A stretch of 64,000 nucleotides of DNA, from the NCBI GenBank assembly GCA_002197995.1, contig NGZR01000003.1, positions 2,542,001 through 2,606,000 on the forward strand, written 5' to 3'. The first letter of the stretch is position 1. The number at the start of each line of letters is the position of its first letter. Below are positions 35,775-48,000 of the stretch, piece after piece. The notes below the pieces were generated by a model that ran no database searches, was not told the origin of the DNA, and was given only the letters and a program-made list of their open reading frames with translations. Position numbers and translations under genes: made by a program. This DNA is from Gaeumannomyces sp. JS-464 (lineage: Eukaryota > Ascomycota > Sordariomycetes > Magnaporthales > Magnaporthaceae).

Positions 35775-36784
35775 ATGGCGCCACAGTCTCTCAAGGCGAT
35801 TCTGGCGTACGCCGGGAACCTGTTCTCTCAGCTTCCCGCTAGCCTCAACGAAATCCCGAACCCCTTCTCCGTGGGCCTGGAACCCGCCGGCACCGCAGGA
35901 CGGTCCGGCCAGTGCTATATCCCGCTGAGCGGCGCGCCGGCATGCCCCATCGACGGTCCTCTTAGCTGCCACAACAGCACGCCCGTGGCGGGTGACTGCT
36001 GCTTTATCCATCCGGGAGGACGCATGCTTTTGACCCAGTTCTGGGATGACCAGGTCCACGCTGGCGGCGCCGAGGAGGATTGGACCCTCCATGGGTTGTG
36101 GTGAGTCTGATACGGCTATCGTCTGTCTGCCGCTCGCGTATTTGCCTGCTAATCTGTCAACCGTCCCACACCGTAGGCCCGACCTTTGCGATGGCGGATA
36201 CGACCAGTTCTGCAACCTCGTCCCCCAGTACAAAACATCAGCGCCATCCTCAAAGCGCAGGGCCAGTCGGAGCTCGTCGAATTCATGGACCGGTATTGGC
36301 TTGCAAACCGGGGGTCCAACGAGGGCCTGTGGGAGCACGAATGGAACAAACACGGAACCTGTATCAACACGCTGGCCGCGTCCTGCTACTCCCCCGCCGC
36401 CGCGTCGGGCGCCGTCGCGGCCACGGCGAACCTGGGCGAGCTGGCCGTGGTCGACTACTTTGTGCGGGCCGTCGCGCTCTTCAAGTCGCTCGACACCTTC
36501 ACGGCGCTGCAGAAGGCCGGCATCACGCCCAGCAGCCGCACCCGCTACCCGCTCGTCGACGTGCAGGCCGCGCTCGAGCGGCACGTCGGCGGCGGCAAGG
36601 TCGTGCTGCGGTGCGCGGGCGGGCGCCGCGGAACCATCCTGCGGGAGCGTGGTATCACTTCTTCGTCCAGGGGAGCCTGCAGACGGGCGAGTTTGTCCCG
36701 GCCAAGGACCCGCCGAGCCGTGATGCCGGCAACTGTGCCCCCTGGGTTAGGTATATGCCTAAGAGGGGGAGGAAGGAGCTTTAG
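35775..36784 (+). CDS. RNase T2 family endoribonuclease (two frame breaks)
   Basis: Base-nonspecific acid endoribonuclease, usually secreted or vacuolar. The ATG at 35775 gives MAPQSLKAILAYAGNLFSQL, moderately hydrophobic but not a textbook signal peptide. Cys-rich N-terminal region: CPIDGPLSCHNSTPVAGDCC. Catalytic motif CAS I is split by the intron 36101-36176 (WTLHGLW | PDLCDGGYDQFC), and CAS II reads EHEWNKHGTC. Catalytic His residues are present in both. The frame shifts at the A4 run 36,232-36,235, where one A appears lost (QYK/NISAILKAQG), and again near 36,640, after which WYHFFVQGSLQTGEFVPA and the Cys-containing end (NCAPWVRYMPKRGRKEL) follow. With both repaired in principle, the architecture matches the family from end to end. 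Confidence 0.9.
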
Positions 36785-39700
36785 ACGAGGAACTCCCCCT
36801 CGGACTTTTCTGGCCTTTTTGGCCTTTTGATTCTATTTTTTGCAACTCTGGCAGTCCGTATGCTTCCATAGGCTAAGTACTGCCATTGCGTTTTAGATAG
36901 GCCCTTGTAAATTTATGTTAGTTGATCTAGGTTCCTGTCCACGAATTTGCCGTTGTTGAACTGGCCGTAGGAATTGCACGTTGGACCATGTTTGAGCGTT
37001 CCGGCATATGATGTTTAACAACCGCTCACAAACGCTCCTAGGCCTCGGGTAGGTAACTTGCAAAAAGAAGAATTCTATGGCGGCGTCTGTCTCGCACGAA
37101 CAAGGTGACATCGCTCTTTGTTGCCCCCGCTTTCAGCTCCATATACTGATAGGGTGACATATGTAGAGCGTACTTTACTGTCTAGGCACCCATTTGGTCT
37201 CACCCAGAGTGTAACGGACACGAGCGGAATCCTACGAAAAATACCAACAAATGGAGCAGGATACTCTCGATCATCCGTCGTGTTACCCCGGATGTTCGGA
37301 TGTCACTGATCTCTCATATAGCATGCGCGCTTTTGGTGGCAAGGGTGCTCGGGTGTGGCGCCACGGTTGGATAGTATCAGCTTTCTTGCGATAAATTGGG
37401 GCAAGATCAGTTCAGGTGTGGCGCGCAAAGGGAGTGGGAGCCTCTCGACTCTCGCCCCGCCCACTGCCGCCTTGGTTGCCCATTCTCCTGCTTAAACTTT
37501 GCGCTTAATGACGCCACATCCACCCGTCGTCCGGGGGACTCCGCTAGCACACGGGGCTGGCGGGCGGACGGAGGCAGGCAGAGTTGCCTCACGCTGACGG
37601 CTTGTGCGCCGTTGCTGCTGGCTTTCAGGGCGAGGCTTCAGCCTTTATTCAAACGGCGCTCTAGGAAAACCTTGGGATCTCACGCTTCTCAGCTCGTCCA
37701 GGAATGGAAATGGTGGGTGTTTTCCTATCGATCCCAAGGCCCATCGCTCATTGCGTACATGATTTGCGCGGCACACCCTCAAGACAAATCCCGTCAGACC
37801 TGAAGGAAAGACGGTGAAAAGGGGGGGACGAGCGGGGAACCATGGAAAAAGGGAGAAGGCAGGGAGGAGGGCGCACAAATGGCGCTGACATAACATGCAC
37901 AGCTGGGCGCCAGGCCCAAATAAGCTTAGAATGGTGCGAGGTTGGGCAAGCGTGCATCCTTCCGTATTTTGCTAATTCGCTAGGACCGGGGACTCCGGGG
38001 CGGTACCTCTCTGGTGGGTGCCCGGACCGAACCACCCAAAGAATGGCACCGTCATTGGCCCCTCCCATTTGGGTCAATCCAAGGAGCATGCGGGCTGGTT
38101 GCTCGAACCGTCTGGTGTTGGTTGGGCCACACAACCGCAGCGTTTCCCTGTGTGACAGCGAGCCGTGACAGCGAGTCTGGTTCGGATGGAACGTTGTCCC
38201 GCGTGTCGGAGGGGAAAACACCCCCGCCCTGCGACTGTGGGCTGTACCAGTTGCTTGGGTTGAGGAATCCTAACCGAGTTTTGAATCCTGGGGGACGCTT
38301 GCTGTGTGAAGATTTTTTTTTTCTTGGTTCCGACGATTGTTTTCAGCCCTCTTGGCTTGGCCTGCCTGCGCAGGGTCGGGTCCGGGTCGGGAATCTTGTC
38401 TTGCCGTGAAACGAAACAATCGGTGATTTCAGGGAGGAGCGAGAAAAAAAAAAATCGAGCGTATGGATTTCTTGGGCTAGGGGTCCGGCAGGTGGCGTGC
38501 CAGGCGGTGTCGACTTTGACTGGTGCTTGACGGATTCGACTCTCGGTTGGTTTGGTTGCATTGATGGATGCAATGTGCATGCATGACAGCGAGCCAGCGA
38601 GGGGAGATTGGGGTCCGTGGGAAATTCTAGCGTGGCTTGCTCCTGGGTGAATCAATTCCCCTGGGACGGGCTGGCTCGTCTGGGGCTTGCAAAGGACGCT
38701 TGGGCAGAGAGGGTGAGTTCGATTGCGAGGATTTGACACTTCGTTTATGGCTAGGTAGAGACCATCCCATCATTTCGTTGTGCCTGGCACCGAGCGTGGA
38801 ATGGGGACGTGGAAAAGCGACGGAACAAAAAGCCCGGCCAAAACAGAGAACTCGCCCGTTGCTCGTTTGGGAGTTTATCATGTCGATCCAGATCTGGGAG
38901 AGCCTGGGCAGGCGCCATGTTTGCAAACTGCCTGGACACCTTGGGAGATCAATCATTGACAGCTCGGTGGCGCGCGCTCGGGCAACCGGCCGAGGAGGGG
39001 TTTTCTTCTCTTCTTTCCTCTTCCCCCTCCCCCCCCAATCTCCGTGCTCATTATCGAGCACAGATTCAGTCCGTTAGCCCTGCTCGTGTCCCAGACTGAC
39101 AACAATCTGAGCGCGCACATTGGGCGCACAGAGGACGCCGAAGAATTCCGGGTGTGATGGTGCCAAGACACTAGACCAATACCCAAAATGCACACTCTCC
39201 TCCGCGGTTTTTGCCAGTCTGGCCAACTTTGTAGCTCGGCAGCGTCTGTTGCTTTTTGTTCCTTCCATCTGCCGGGATTGGCTCAAGGGAGCGCAGTAGC
39301 GCGGTATCAAACATGCACAAGCCAGAAAGTGAGAAGAACTATGGATGCAGAGGAGGAACACGGTCGCCCTGTACCCCTCCTCTCAACGGATGTTTGATGG
39401 CAACTGGCGCGCGCCGCCGCCGTCTAGGGAGCACCGGAAACGTGGGTGACTCCTGTCTGGTGCGACCAAGCAAAAGCCCTCAGGGGGGCCGATTCCGAAG
39501 TGCGTTTGGACCGTCGCTCAAGCAGCAACGCGTCGCCGTTCGCCCACGCTGAATCGTGCTTTGCTTCGTCCGCACTAGTACGTTAGCCCGGATTGGATGG
39601 TGTGATGTATGTACTGCGCCCGCAAAACCGCGGCGGCTGTGACTTGGAGAACCCTCATGCGACGTTACAAAAGGAGGCGCTCAGAATGCGCCCGCCGCAA

Positions 39701-41029
39701 GCCTGGCGCTAAAAACCGCGAGGTGCAATGGATTCGTGTTGCTGCTCACGATGCAATAGGTAAGGAGGTAAGGCAGGCGCAGCATCCGTCCGTGCAGCCC
39801 AAAGTGCAGACAAGCCGCACGAGTGAGCAAAAAAGCACCAGGCCAAGCAGCCACGCTTCATATCGGCTCGTTGAAACCGTCCAATTTTGACTTGCTTCTC
39901 GGGCACCTAGGCGCCAGCTGAAAGTCGCCCCGGCAGTACCAACCGCTGCAGCCGGATCTGGACGGCGCGGCACCTCTGCAACCCTGGCTGCCACCCTCCA
40001 ATCCCAGAGACGCCCAGGCCCCCAGCATTCATCCAGGCAAGCCACTCAGGCTGGTCTCCCCAGTCGGGTCTCCCAACTGCATGGATTGCACATTGCGCTT
40101 TTCCAGCGCTCAATCCCTTGTCTCCAGCTGCCTGCCCCCCAGCATTTCGTTTGTTTTGCTCTTTTTGCTCTCCCGCACTCTTCAGTCTTTCTCTACTCTC
40201 TTCGCACTGCTTGCGCCCACTCGTCGCTGTTGCTCTTCTCTGTCTGTCAGTCAGTCAGTTTGTTTACCTAGTTTGTTTGAATGCAAAGAATTGCGGCTGC
40301 TTGCTGGACCAGGCTGCCCTGAAAGCCAGGCATTCGACTCTTGTTGTTTTTGTTTTTTCGTCGGTTTCTATTTCTCGCGCAACTGCCGCTGCGATTCGCA
40401 CCCGCCGTCCAATCGACGGCGAGATTCCCCAGTTTTGGCCCTCGGATCAATCCCGGACGCGGGTTCGCAGGAACAGAAAGGCGGCGTGACCGACCCGCCC
40501 ATTATTGGAAGGCGACGGCTGCCACCCCTGACCATTTTCGTCTTCTCTGGGGCGACCCAGCAGTAGTCGCAGCGACCCACTTGCCTCGTCGACCCGCCCT
40601 GCTCTGCTCCATCTTCTCCCCTACTCCGCTCCTTTCCTCGATTCCTCGATTCTTCTCCCGATTCCTCACCAAAAAAAGGGCCGATTTGGAAACCTGGAGT
40701 CCCCGCGAATTGCTTCACTGTTCCCCGGAACCAAAGCACACGACGACGCAACCCACCCTCGCGCCCCTGCACTGCGACTGTCGCCCTGCTATCCGACCAG
40801 CGACGCTCAGATGGGCTTGCTGCTGCTGGGCTGAACCACGTCCTCGGTTCCCAGCGACTTGACTCGGCCGGCCGCTGGAGCCGCTGTCACCTCGTCAAAG
40901 TGGGGAGAGAAGGAGGGAAAAAGACTTGTACGGTCATCTGCGACGTGCGCTTGACGGCGCGAATCTGCCATCCCGAACCTCGTTCGCATGCGCGCCTCAA
41001 CGCCCGCAATCGCCTCCCGCACGCCCGCC
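36785..41029. other. Gene-free interval of about 4.2 kb, ending in a pyrimidine-rich leader
   Basis: No protein or tRNA supported. From about 40,080 to 40,680 the plus strand is CT-rich (CTCTTTTTGCTCTCCCGC, TCAGTCAGTCAG), which resembles the long 5' leaders of fungal regulatory genes and probably belongs to the downstream transcription factor. A run (GCAG)n lies near 30,330 outside this interval; none of comparable length is seen here. Confidence 0.4.
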
Positions 41030-43455
41030 ATGACGACCGCCGTGAAACGGGCGTGCGACGCCTGCCACCGTCGCAAGGTCAAGTGCGACGGTATCAACCC
41101 GTGTCGCAATTGCTCGTCGGCCCAGCTGTCGTGCACGTACAATGCGATTCCACAAAAGAAAGGCCCCAAGGGCTCCAGGGCCAAGGTCATCAGTGAGCTG
41201 CGCGAGACTCAGCGTCAGACCAGCCTCGCAACCAAGGTCCACAACCGCATCCACGGCGCAGCATCACCACCCGCCAGCCCGACCCTGTCACCGACCCCCG
41301 GCCTCTTGACCAAGGAGGTCGTGAAGGAGTGCATCGACTTCTACTTCAACAACATGTATTCGATCATCCCCATCTTGAACCGACAGCAGCTTGAGCGCGA
41401 CACTATGACCATGGAGACCAATGTCGACGCCTACTGTCTTCTCACTTCGCTCTGCGCCTTCATGATGCTGCAGCCTGGAATGTCGATGCCCGGCGGTGAC
41501 CCCTACGGGCTCGACACCATGCCCGGTGCCAACATAGTGACGGGGACGCTGCTTATGGAGGAGACGATTCGTGTCCGCAAGGCCTACGATCACATCGAGT
41601 CACCCACCCCGAATAGCCTCTGCACCAGCTACTTTCTCTTTGCGTGCTACTACGCCATCGAGTTGCACGACAAGGCCTGGTTCCACCTGCGGGAAGCAAC
41701 CACGGTTGCGCACATGACGGGCATGACCAAGGAGGACTCGTATGTAGGCTACGACAACGCCAGCGCATCAAGGCGGAGGAGGTTGTATTGGCTGCTATTT
41801 GTCACCGAGAGGGCCTACGCTCTGCGGCGCGGCCGGCCCCTGACTCTCCAGGCCAGCATCAATCTCCCGACAACCGGAGACGACCCCAGCGACCAGTGTG
41901 CGCACCAACTCGGCGGCTTCGTCCTGCTCGCCAAAATGTTCCGGCCCTTTGACGACCAGTTCGTGAACCTGTGGAGCAACACCAAAGAGTCCTGCTCTGC
42001 TTCATACGTTGGTGGGCTCCAGAAACAGCTGTCCGAGGTCCTGCCTGCGTACCTCAACGTGACGGATCCGCGGCTGGGCGACGTTCACACGAACCAGACC
42101 TGGCTCAAGAACATCATATGGCAGCTCGGCATGTCGCGCGTGAGTACCAATGAGCAGGGCATGTCTTCGATGCAATTTCCCATCGACGTGTCTCGGGAGC
42201 TGCTTGCCATGACGTCCGCCTTCTCGACGCGGAACATGGAGCTAATCAGCGGCGGATTTGTAAGTCATCTATCTGTCCCAGCCACACGTTGTCCATCTGC
42301 GCTTTCCTGGCATTTGTGTATCCTTGACTCTAACGAATGCCCGGTTTGACTCGACAGGTCGAGAAACTTTACGAGGTGGCTTCCTCGCTCACCGAGGTCC
42401 TTGCTCTCCAACCAAACAGCGACCCATTCAGTGTCTTCAACCCCCGCGACAGCCTACAGCAGATTCTCAACCTTCTTGGTCTCATCAGAAACGGCGAGTC
42501 GCGTTTCCTGCCGCTGCTCATGTGTAAGATGGACGACGTGCTTCCGCGCGTCGTCAGCCCTATGCTGCAGAAAACCCCTGAGATGGCCTGCAACATCGAT
42601 ATTTTCGATGGATTTGGCAATGCCGGTCTCGGCAACGTGCCAGCAATGACGCCAATGGACGAGTACGAATCCAAGTTTGCGATTCCTCGCATTGAGGATT
42701 TCAAACCCGAGCCTCCGTCGTCATCGGGCGGCAGTGCTGTGGACATGAACTCGCCCTTTGTCAGCTCCCCCGTTGTGCTGTCACCCGGCGTTGATTTTGC
42801 GAACGGGTTGCCTTCACAGGACTTCAATTCCATGACAGATATGGTTATGAGTCCTGTCGGTCCTGGGCCAGGCTCACAGCTCAACACACCCGGAGGCATT
42901 CCTGGGCAGCAACAACTACCACAACCTCATCAGCACCAGTCGCCATTACAACATCAACCACCACAACAGCAGCAGCAGCATCAACAACATCCCCAACAGC
43001 ACCGCAGCCACCAATCTCAGCACCAGCACAGCATAGCGGCATTACAGGCGGCCAACAACAACATGAACGCCCACTTTCAGAGCAGTATGCATACTGGGAT
43101 GAGTCAAGCGCCCAATTTAGGCGGTCTTCCTTCCCAAGCGCCCAGACAATCACAAGCACTACACGGCAGCATAGAACACGGTTTTGGCAGTGGCCAAGTC
43201 ATGAACAGCCCTCTTGGTCAGATGGGCCAGGCGATGATGCCTGGTGCCCAAGGCATGATGATGCGACAACAACCAACCCGGACGAACAGCTTTTCAATAC
43301 CCCAGGCCTCGCATCTACGGACTGTCGGAGACTTCCAAGCTCTACAACGCACAAACTCGGATATGAGTGTCATGACATCCATGTCAACCATGAGTGGTGG
43401 CGGCGGCGGCGGCATGAGCGCAGAGATTGACTTCAACACTCTGCCAGGCAGGTAA
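41030..43455 (+). CDS. Zn2Cys6 transcription factor, COL-26/BglR-like
   Basis: Nuclear regulator of 775 residues. The Zn cluster is at residues 9-35 with spacing C-x2-C-x6-C-x5-C-x2-C-x6-C (RACDACHRRKVKCDGINPC...CSTY-like CTY), followed by the basic linker QKKGPKGSRAKVISELRETQ. The fungal-specific middle homology domain spans about residues 95-340 (FYFNNMYSIIPILNR, SYFLFACYYAIELHDKAWFH, RRRLYWLLFVTERAYALRRG). The intron is 42260-42357. Exon 2 ends in a Gln/His/Met-rich putative activation region. The DNA-binding block and linker match my memory of N. crassa COL-26 and Trichoderma BglR, which regulate glucose sensing, starch and beta-glucosidase genes; ortholog status is inference. I prefer the ATG at 41030 (GCCATGA) over the in-frame ATG at 40988, since it places the cluster at the usual distance. 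Frame intact. Confidence 0.85.
42900..43050 (+). repeat. Gln/His-coding CAG/CAA/CAC low-complexity tract inside the transcription factor
   Basis: Imperfect CAA/CAG/CAC/CAT triplets encode a Gln/His/Pro-rich segment of about 45 residues. Mixed codons suggest an old tract under protein-level selection rather than a recent pure triplet expansion. Confidence 0.7.
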
Positions 43456-44352
43456 CGACATGGGTCGGCGTAACGCCACCCGGAACCGTCGGGCCGGTGC
43501 CCACTGCCACCCTACTTGCGCACCTCCCAGAAGCCCGGAAAACCACCACTACTGCCATGTATCTTCGCCATGCGAACCTCTTTTGTCTCCATGGGACAAT
43601 CTGCTTCCCTCCGCGAGGGACTTTATACCCCACACAGCCATATGTAGTGTTTCGAGATACTATAGTTTTCCTTTGTCTCTGTTTTTCTCCTTGAAACCCT
43701 TATAGGTGTATTTCCTTTGTCGATCGTCGGACGTTTCTATTGCAGCACGCGCAGATATCTGATGTTAACTTGGGTAGGTAGGAGATGAAAGAGGTGGGTA
43801 ATGGGAGGCAGGGGAACTGGGACCGGCGCAGACCGTTTTGTTTGCTATGTCGACGGGCTGATCTACTCCGCTAGCTTCACAATAAAATTATATCCGCAAG
43901 TTACAGCTTTGTGTCGAAGGCACTTTTCCGTGACGTGATTGTGCATTTATTTTTCCCAATGCTCCCTCCGTTCGTGCCGTAGCAAGGCCTGGGAGCCCAC
44001 TCTACAGCGGGAGTGCGGAGATTGATTAGTGGACTTGTCGCTTGAGACTCCCGTCCCATCAAGATGGATCCCTGACCTCGCAGACACCCAGAATCGCCCA
44101 GCACCCGAGACTCGGTCGTTGGATATCGGAGCATAAAATCAACAGCTCAAATAGTCAACAGGAAAGAGCAGTTTGATCCTTTGTGCGGTTTCACGGGATG
44201 GATCCATGCAGAAGTCTTCATCCGGGAGGGAAAAGTCGGTCGGTGACTAACCCTAACCACTCACACACACCGCTCCCCTCCGTGTTCGTCGCCCCATCAT
44301 CCGCCGTCGGCACATAAGCGACGCACGAATCGCCGGCCTCCACGCAACAGAC
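43456..44352. other. Non-coding: 3' flank of the transcription factor and upstream of tRNA-Val
   Basis: No gene supported. It contains an AACCCTAA telobox-like element at 44,249-44,256, about 100 bases before the tRNA gene. Confidence 0.4.
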
Positions 44353-44426
44353 GGTCGAATGGTGTAGTCGGTTATCACGTGAGCTTAACACGCTCAAGGT
44401 CCTCAGTTCGATCCTGGGTTCGATCA
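44353..44426 (+). tRNA. tRNA-Val, anticodon AAC
   Basis: A 74-nt intronless cloverleaf. Acceptor GGTCGAA pairs with TTCGATC (one G-T pair). The D arm contains AGTCGGTT. The anticodon stem TGAGC/GCTCA encloses the loop TTAACAC with anticodon AAC (reads GUU and, with inosine, GUC/GUA). The T arm is CTCAG-TTCGATC-CTGGG and discriminator A is at 44426. No CCA is encoded, as expected. The T arm provides the B box; a T-run at about 44,461-44,470 could terminate RNA polymerase III. Confidence 0.93.
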
Positions 44427-44657
44427 TCCGAAATGTGCTTCGTTTTTGCTGCCTGGGATTCTTTTTTTTTCTCTCTTTCCAAACCTACCTTACCCGGCCG
44501 CACAGATGGGGACGGGAATCTACTTGGGCGAACAGGGCCGGTCTTGCGGCGTTGGGCCGAGACACTTCTCGCCGCGGCTGCCCTGATCCAGACGTATCCT
44601 CGTTTTCTGTCCATAACCAACCCTTTCACTCTCCCTCGTAGATTCGGTTTGCACAAT

Positions 44658-44658
<1 letters not shown>

Positions 44659-44695
<37 letters not shown>
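44659..44695. repeat. Homopolymer of 37 T
   Basis: An uninterrupted T37, about 230 bases after the tRNA. On the minus strand it is an A37 tract, which could be the tail of an old retroposed element or a simple slippage product. Confidence 0.9.
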
Positions 44696-44696
<1 letters not shown>

Positions 44697-45075
44697 GCTT
44701 CCGAAGTGCAGGTGGTTCTCTTGCCAGCTCATTGTTTTTTTTTCATCAGATACACAAAGAAGTAAACAGACAGCGATCTATGCCAGTCTTGCGGCGATCC
44801 GTAACTGTGCTTCCTGGCCGTGATGGCCTCCTTCCTCCTTGGGTTCTGCTAAAAAGGATATCGAGTGGCCTGATCTAGTTCATCGCTTCCATCAAACGCT
44901 AATCCAAACATGAACGTGCTAGCTAAAGTTTCGAAACCAACCAATTGCTTTAAACAGAGGTGTCCAAGGCCGGAGGTTACTTCGAAAACAAAAACAAGAG
45001 GCCTGGCCCAGTGTCCAGCGGCTCTCTCTCAATAGAGAAGAAAAAAAAGCCAGAAATATCATGGCGTCATAATGC
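44696..45075. other. Non-coding: 3' flank of the FHIP-like gene
   Basis: No gene. Contains short A- and T-runs consistent with the 3' UTR of the minus-strand gene ending at 45076. Confidence 0.4.
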
Positions 45076-48000
45076 TCACGCAAATCGGACCTCCTCAAAG
45101 AGAGCCGCTCTGGCCTGGGCAAGGCTAGCCAGCTCAAACAGGAACGACTGAAGTACAAGTACGTTCGTAAGGAGGTGAGACACCGACACCGTCTTAGCCT
45201 CCTGGGGTTCCTTGTCAGGCACATCCTTGGCCGCTTCATCATGTTGCTCGTCCTCGCCGTCACCATTCTCCTCTGCCGCTAGCTCCATCTCAAGCGATAT
45301 CGGCTTTTGCGAGTCCTGTATTTTCCCACCCGTAGCATCATCCTGCGCCCCAATGGAACTGTCAGCCCCTAATCCCTTGGCGCCTGCGGCCAGTTTTTTC
45401 CCGCTCAGGTCCAGCGGGATGGGCTGCACGGTCCGCGCCACAACCGGGAGGCTGACGCGCCGGGCAAGGATCTGTTGGTCGATCGCCTTGAACGCCTCAA
45501 CCTGGCTAGCTACGGCTGGGTCCCTGCCTCTGTCGCCGCCCGAGGGAGCAGGGGACCCGGCAGGTCCTCTGGACGGTGTGCTTGTGGCAGGGTTGTCGTA
45601 ATTGGGAGGAGGTATGATTGATGTTGACGTCGGCGTCGCGAGCCCGTAGCCTCCTGTCATTGCCGTTGCCGTGGCGTTGTACTGACCGCCAGCAAATTCG
45701 CCCTGCGCTGGCGCCGGGGTCGAGGTTGAGGACCTACCACCACCGGGACGGAGTCTATCGCCGGCCGAATCCTTCCTCCCGCGCGGGCTGCCGGTGCGGC
45801 TGGGCGTCCCGAGCTCTGAGAGGATACGTTGCGCGAACCCCTCGAGAGCCGATGGTATCCCACCGGGCGAAGAGCTCCTGGAGTCGCCGACACTTGAGCG
45901 GTGGCGCCCCTCGCCGGTGCCCATGGTCGGAGTTGTAATTCCGGCCCCGGCCCCAGCTCTACCACCGCTGCTGCTGCGGGCACCAGGTTGCGGCGCGACG
46001 GAGGCGCCCGAGGCGCCTGCGGTCTGGAAGGCCTCTCGTCGCTGTTGAAGCAAGTCGTCGAAGCGCGGGACGGACTCGCGGTAGGCCTCAACTTGGTCCA
46101 AGAGTGTCTGAAGGAGCGCCAGGAGTCGGGTCAGCCCTGTGGGAGACCATCGGGGTCGCCGTCTGCATTTCCTCATTTCGCGCGCCCGGTGCAACTCGGC
46201 AAACTCGGGCGAGTCCGGGTCGAGAGCAGCCGGGCTCAATGGCTGCTGGCTGTCGTCGTAGTGGCCGTCGTCGTCATCGTCGTCCTCGAACGTGTACTTG
46301 TCTGGGTGTCGCAGCATCCAGCCCTCAATGCTTACGAAACCGCAGACGGCTAGGTCAAAGAGGGTCTCCGTCACCGACAGGTTCGTTTCTATGGGGTTAA
46401 CGAAGAACGTGTCGAGAAGGTCGAGCACCGCGTTCAGCAGAGGGTCATCAGGCCGGACTGTGTGTCGGTGCACATCGCGCGGCGCGCCCGGCAAGCTGTC
46501 GGCCGGAACGGCGGGCAGGTCGTGGTTATTAGTCGACGTGCGCGGCGCAACAAGCTTGAGGGAGCACGGATGAGACTCGAGACGGGTGGTGGCGTCGCGA
46601 AGGGCGTCCTCATACAGCGCGTCGAAGTCGTCGTGGCCACCGATGGCGCCGGCCAGGGACATAAAGAAGTCCACCTCCTGGCCGTGCGCGCCGATTGTTC
46701 GGCGACGCGTTGCGCTGTGAACGCCCTCAGTTTTTAGCAGAGTAGCGGTGGCATAACGGTGGTGCCGCCTCAAAATTGCCGAGACGAGCTGGAGAGTGAC
46801 GTGGATGGTCTGGTGACTGTGGGAGCGCAAGCAGGAGAGGATGAGATCGACGAGGTTGTAGAGGAGGGGGTCGGCGGCAGTCTCCGACTGGGCAGCCATC
46901 ATGCTTAAGAGGTCCATCGACTTGCGCTTGCGCGCCGCGCTAACCGTGTTGCGAGGACCTTCTGCGGATGATGTCTCCAAGGCAGCAGCTTCGGGGAGAG
47001 CCAGAAGGTATGAAAGAATGAGGCTGATCATGTCCGGGTGGTCGAGGGACTCCAGAATACGACGGAGATATGTCAGAACGGCGACAGAGGAGCCACCATC
47101 CATGTCAGAAGACTCAAGAAGCGAGGGGTATCTGGTAAAAAAAAAAGGGTGTTAGGACAAATTTGTTCTGGAACCAAGGTGACGTCCCATAGATATGTGC
47201 GGCCAGCTCCGCGGCATCTACATCACTTACAATAGCTGTTTAAGGAATATTATGCGGAAATGTTCCAGGAGCGTGGACTTGACCTCGACCGACTTGCAGT
47301 GGTTGAGGACATCCTGCCAGAAGAGAAATGAGACAGGAAGGTGTCCAGGTGCGCCTGGAACTCGGGGGAACATGAGCTGACAATCTCGTATGTGGACTTG
47401 GGATGCTGGTAGTCGGAGAGGGCTAGAATGGGAGGCAGTTGATCGGCGGGGTGGTCGATGACGAGCTTCCGGCTCAGCTGGCTGTAGAGCGCGCCCAGGC
47501 CCGTGGCCATAAGTGTTGACAGGTCGCTCTCGACGATCCATCGCTCCAGGTCGACGGAGCTCGAGGCGGCCTCAACGACATACAGCAAACCTGTGCGAGC
47601 AAAGTCGCCGACCTTGCCCTCGTGGTGAATGTAGTCTACCAGGAGGTAGAAAAGAGGGAAGTCTTGTTTCTGGGTCCTACCCGCGAACTTGTCGTAGCTC
47701 TCCTGCTGCTGCTTCTCCGGACCGGCCTCAGATGAGACGAGTTTGCTGCTGCTGCTGCTGTTGCGGGGGCGGGGGTGGTGGCGGTGGCGGTGGCGGTGAC
47801 GATTTGAACCAGGCAGAAAGGACACCGACCGGGTCGAGGCGGATCTTGGTAGTAATGTTGAATGCCAGTTCGACGATCCTTATCTCGGTATCGGAGCCGA
47901 GCTGGATGCTGTTCGCGCCGGTGATGCGGAGGAGGAGGGTGGTCAGGCTGTTGGCGAAGGCTTCGCTCTCGACAAAAGCCTCCTCTTCGCTCTCGATGAG

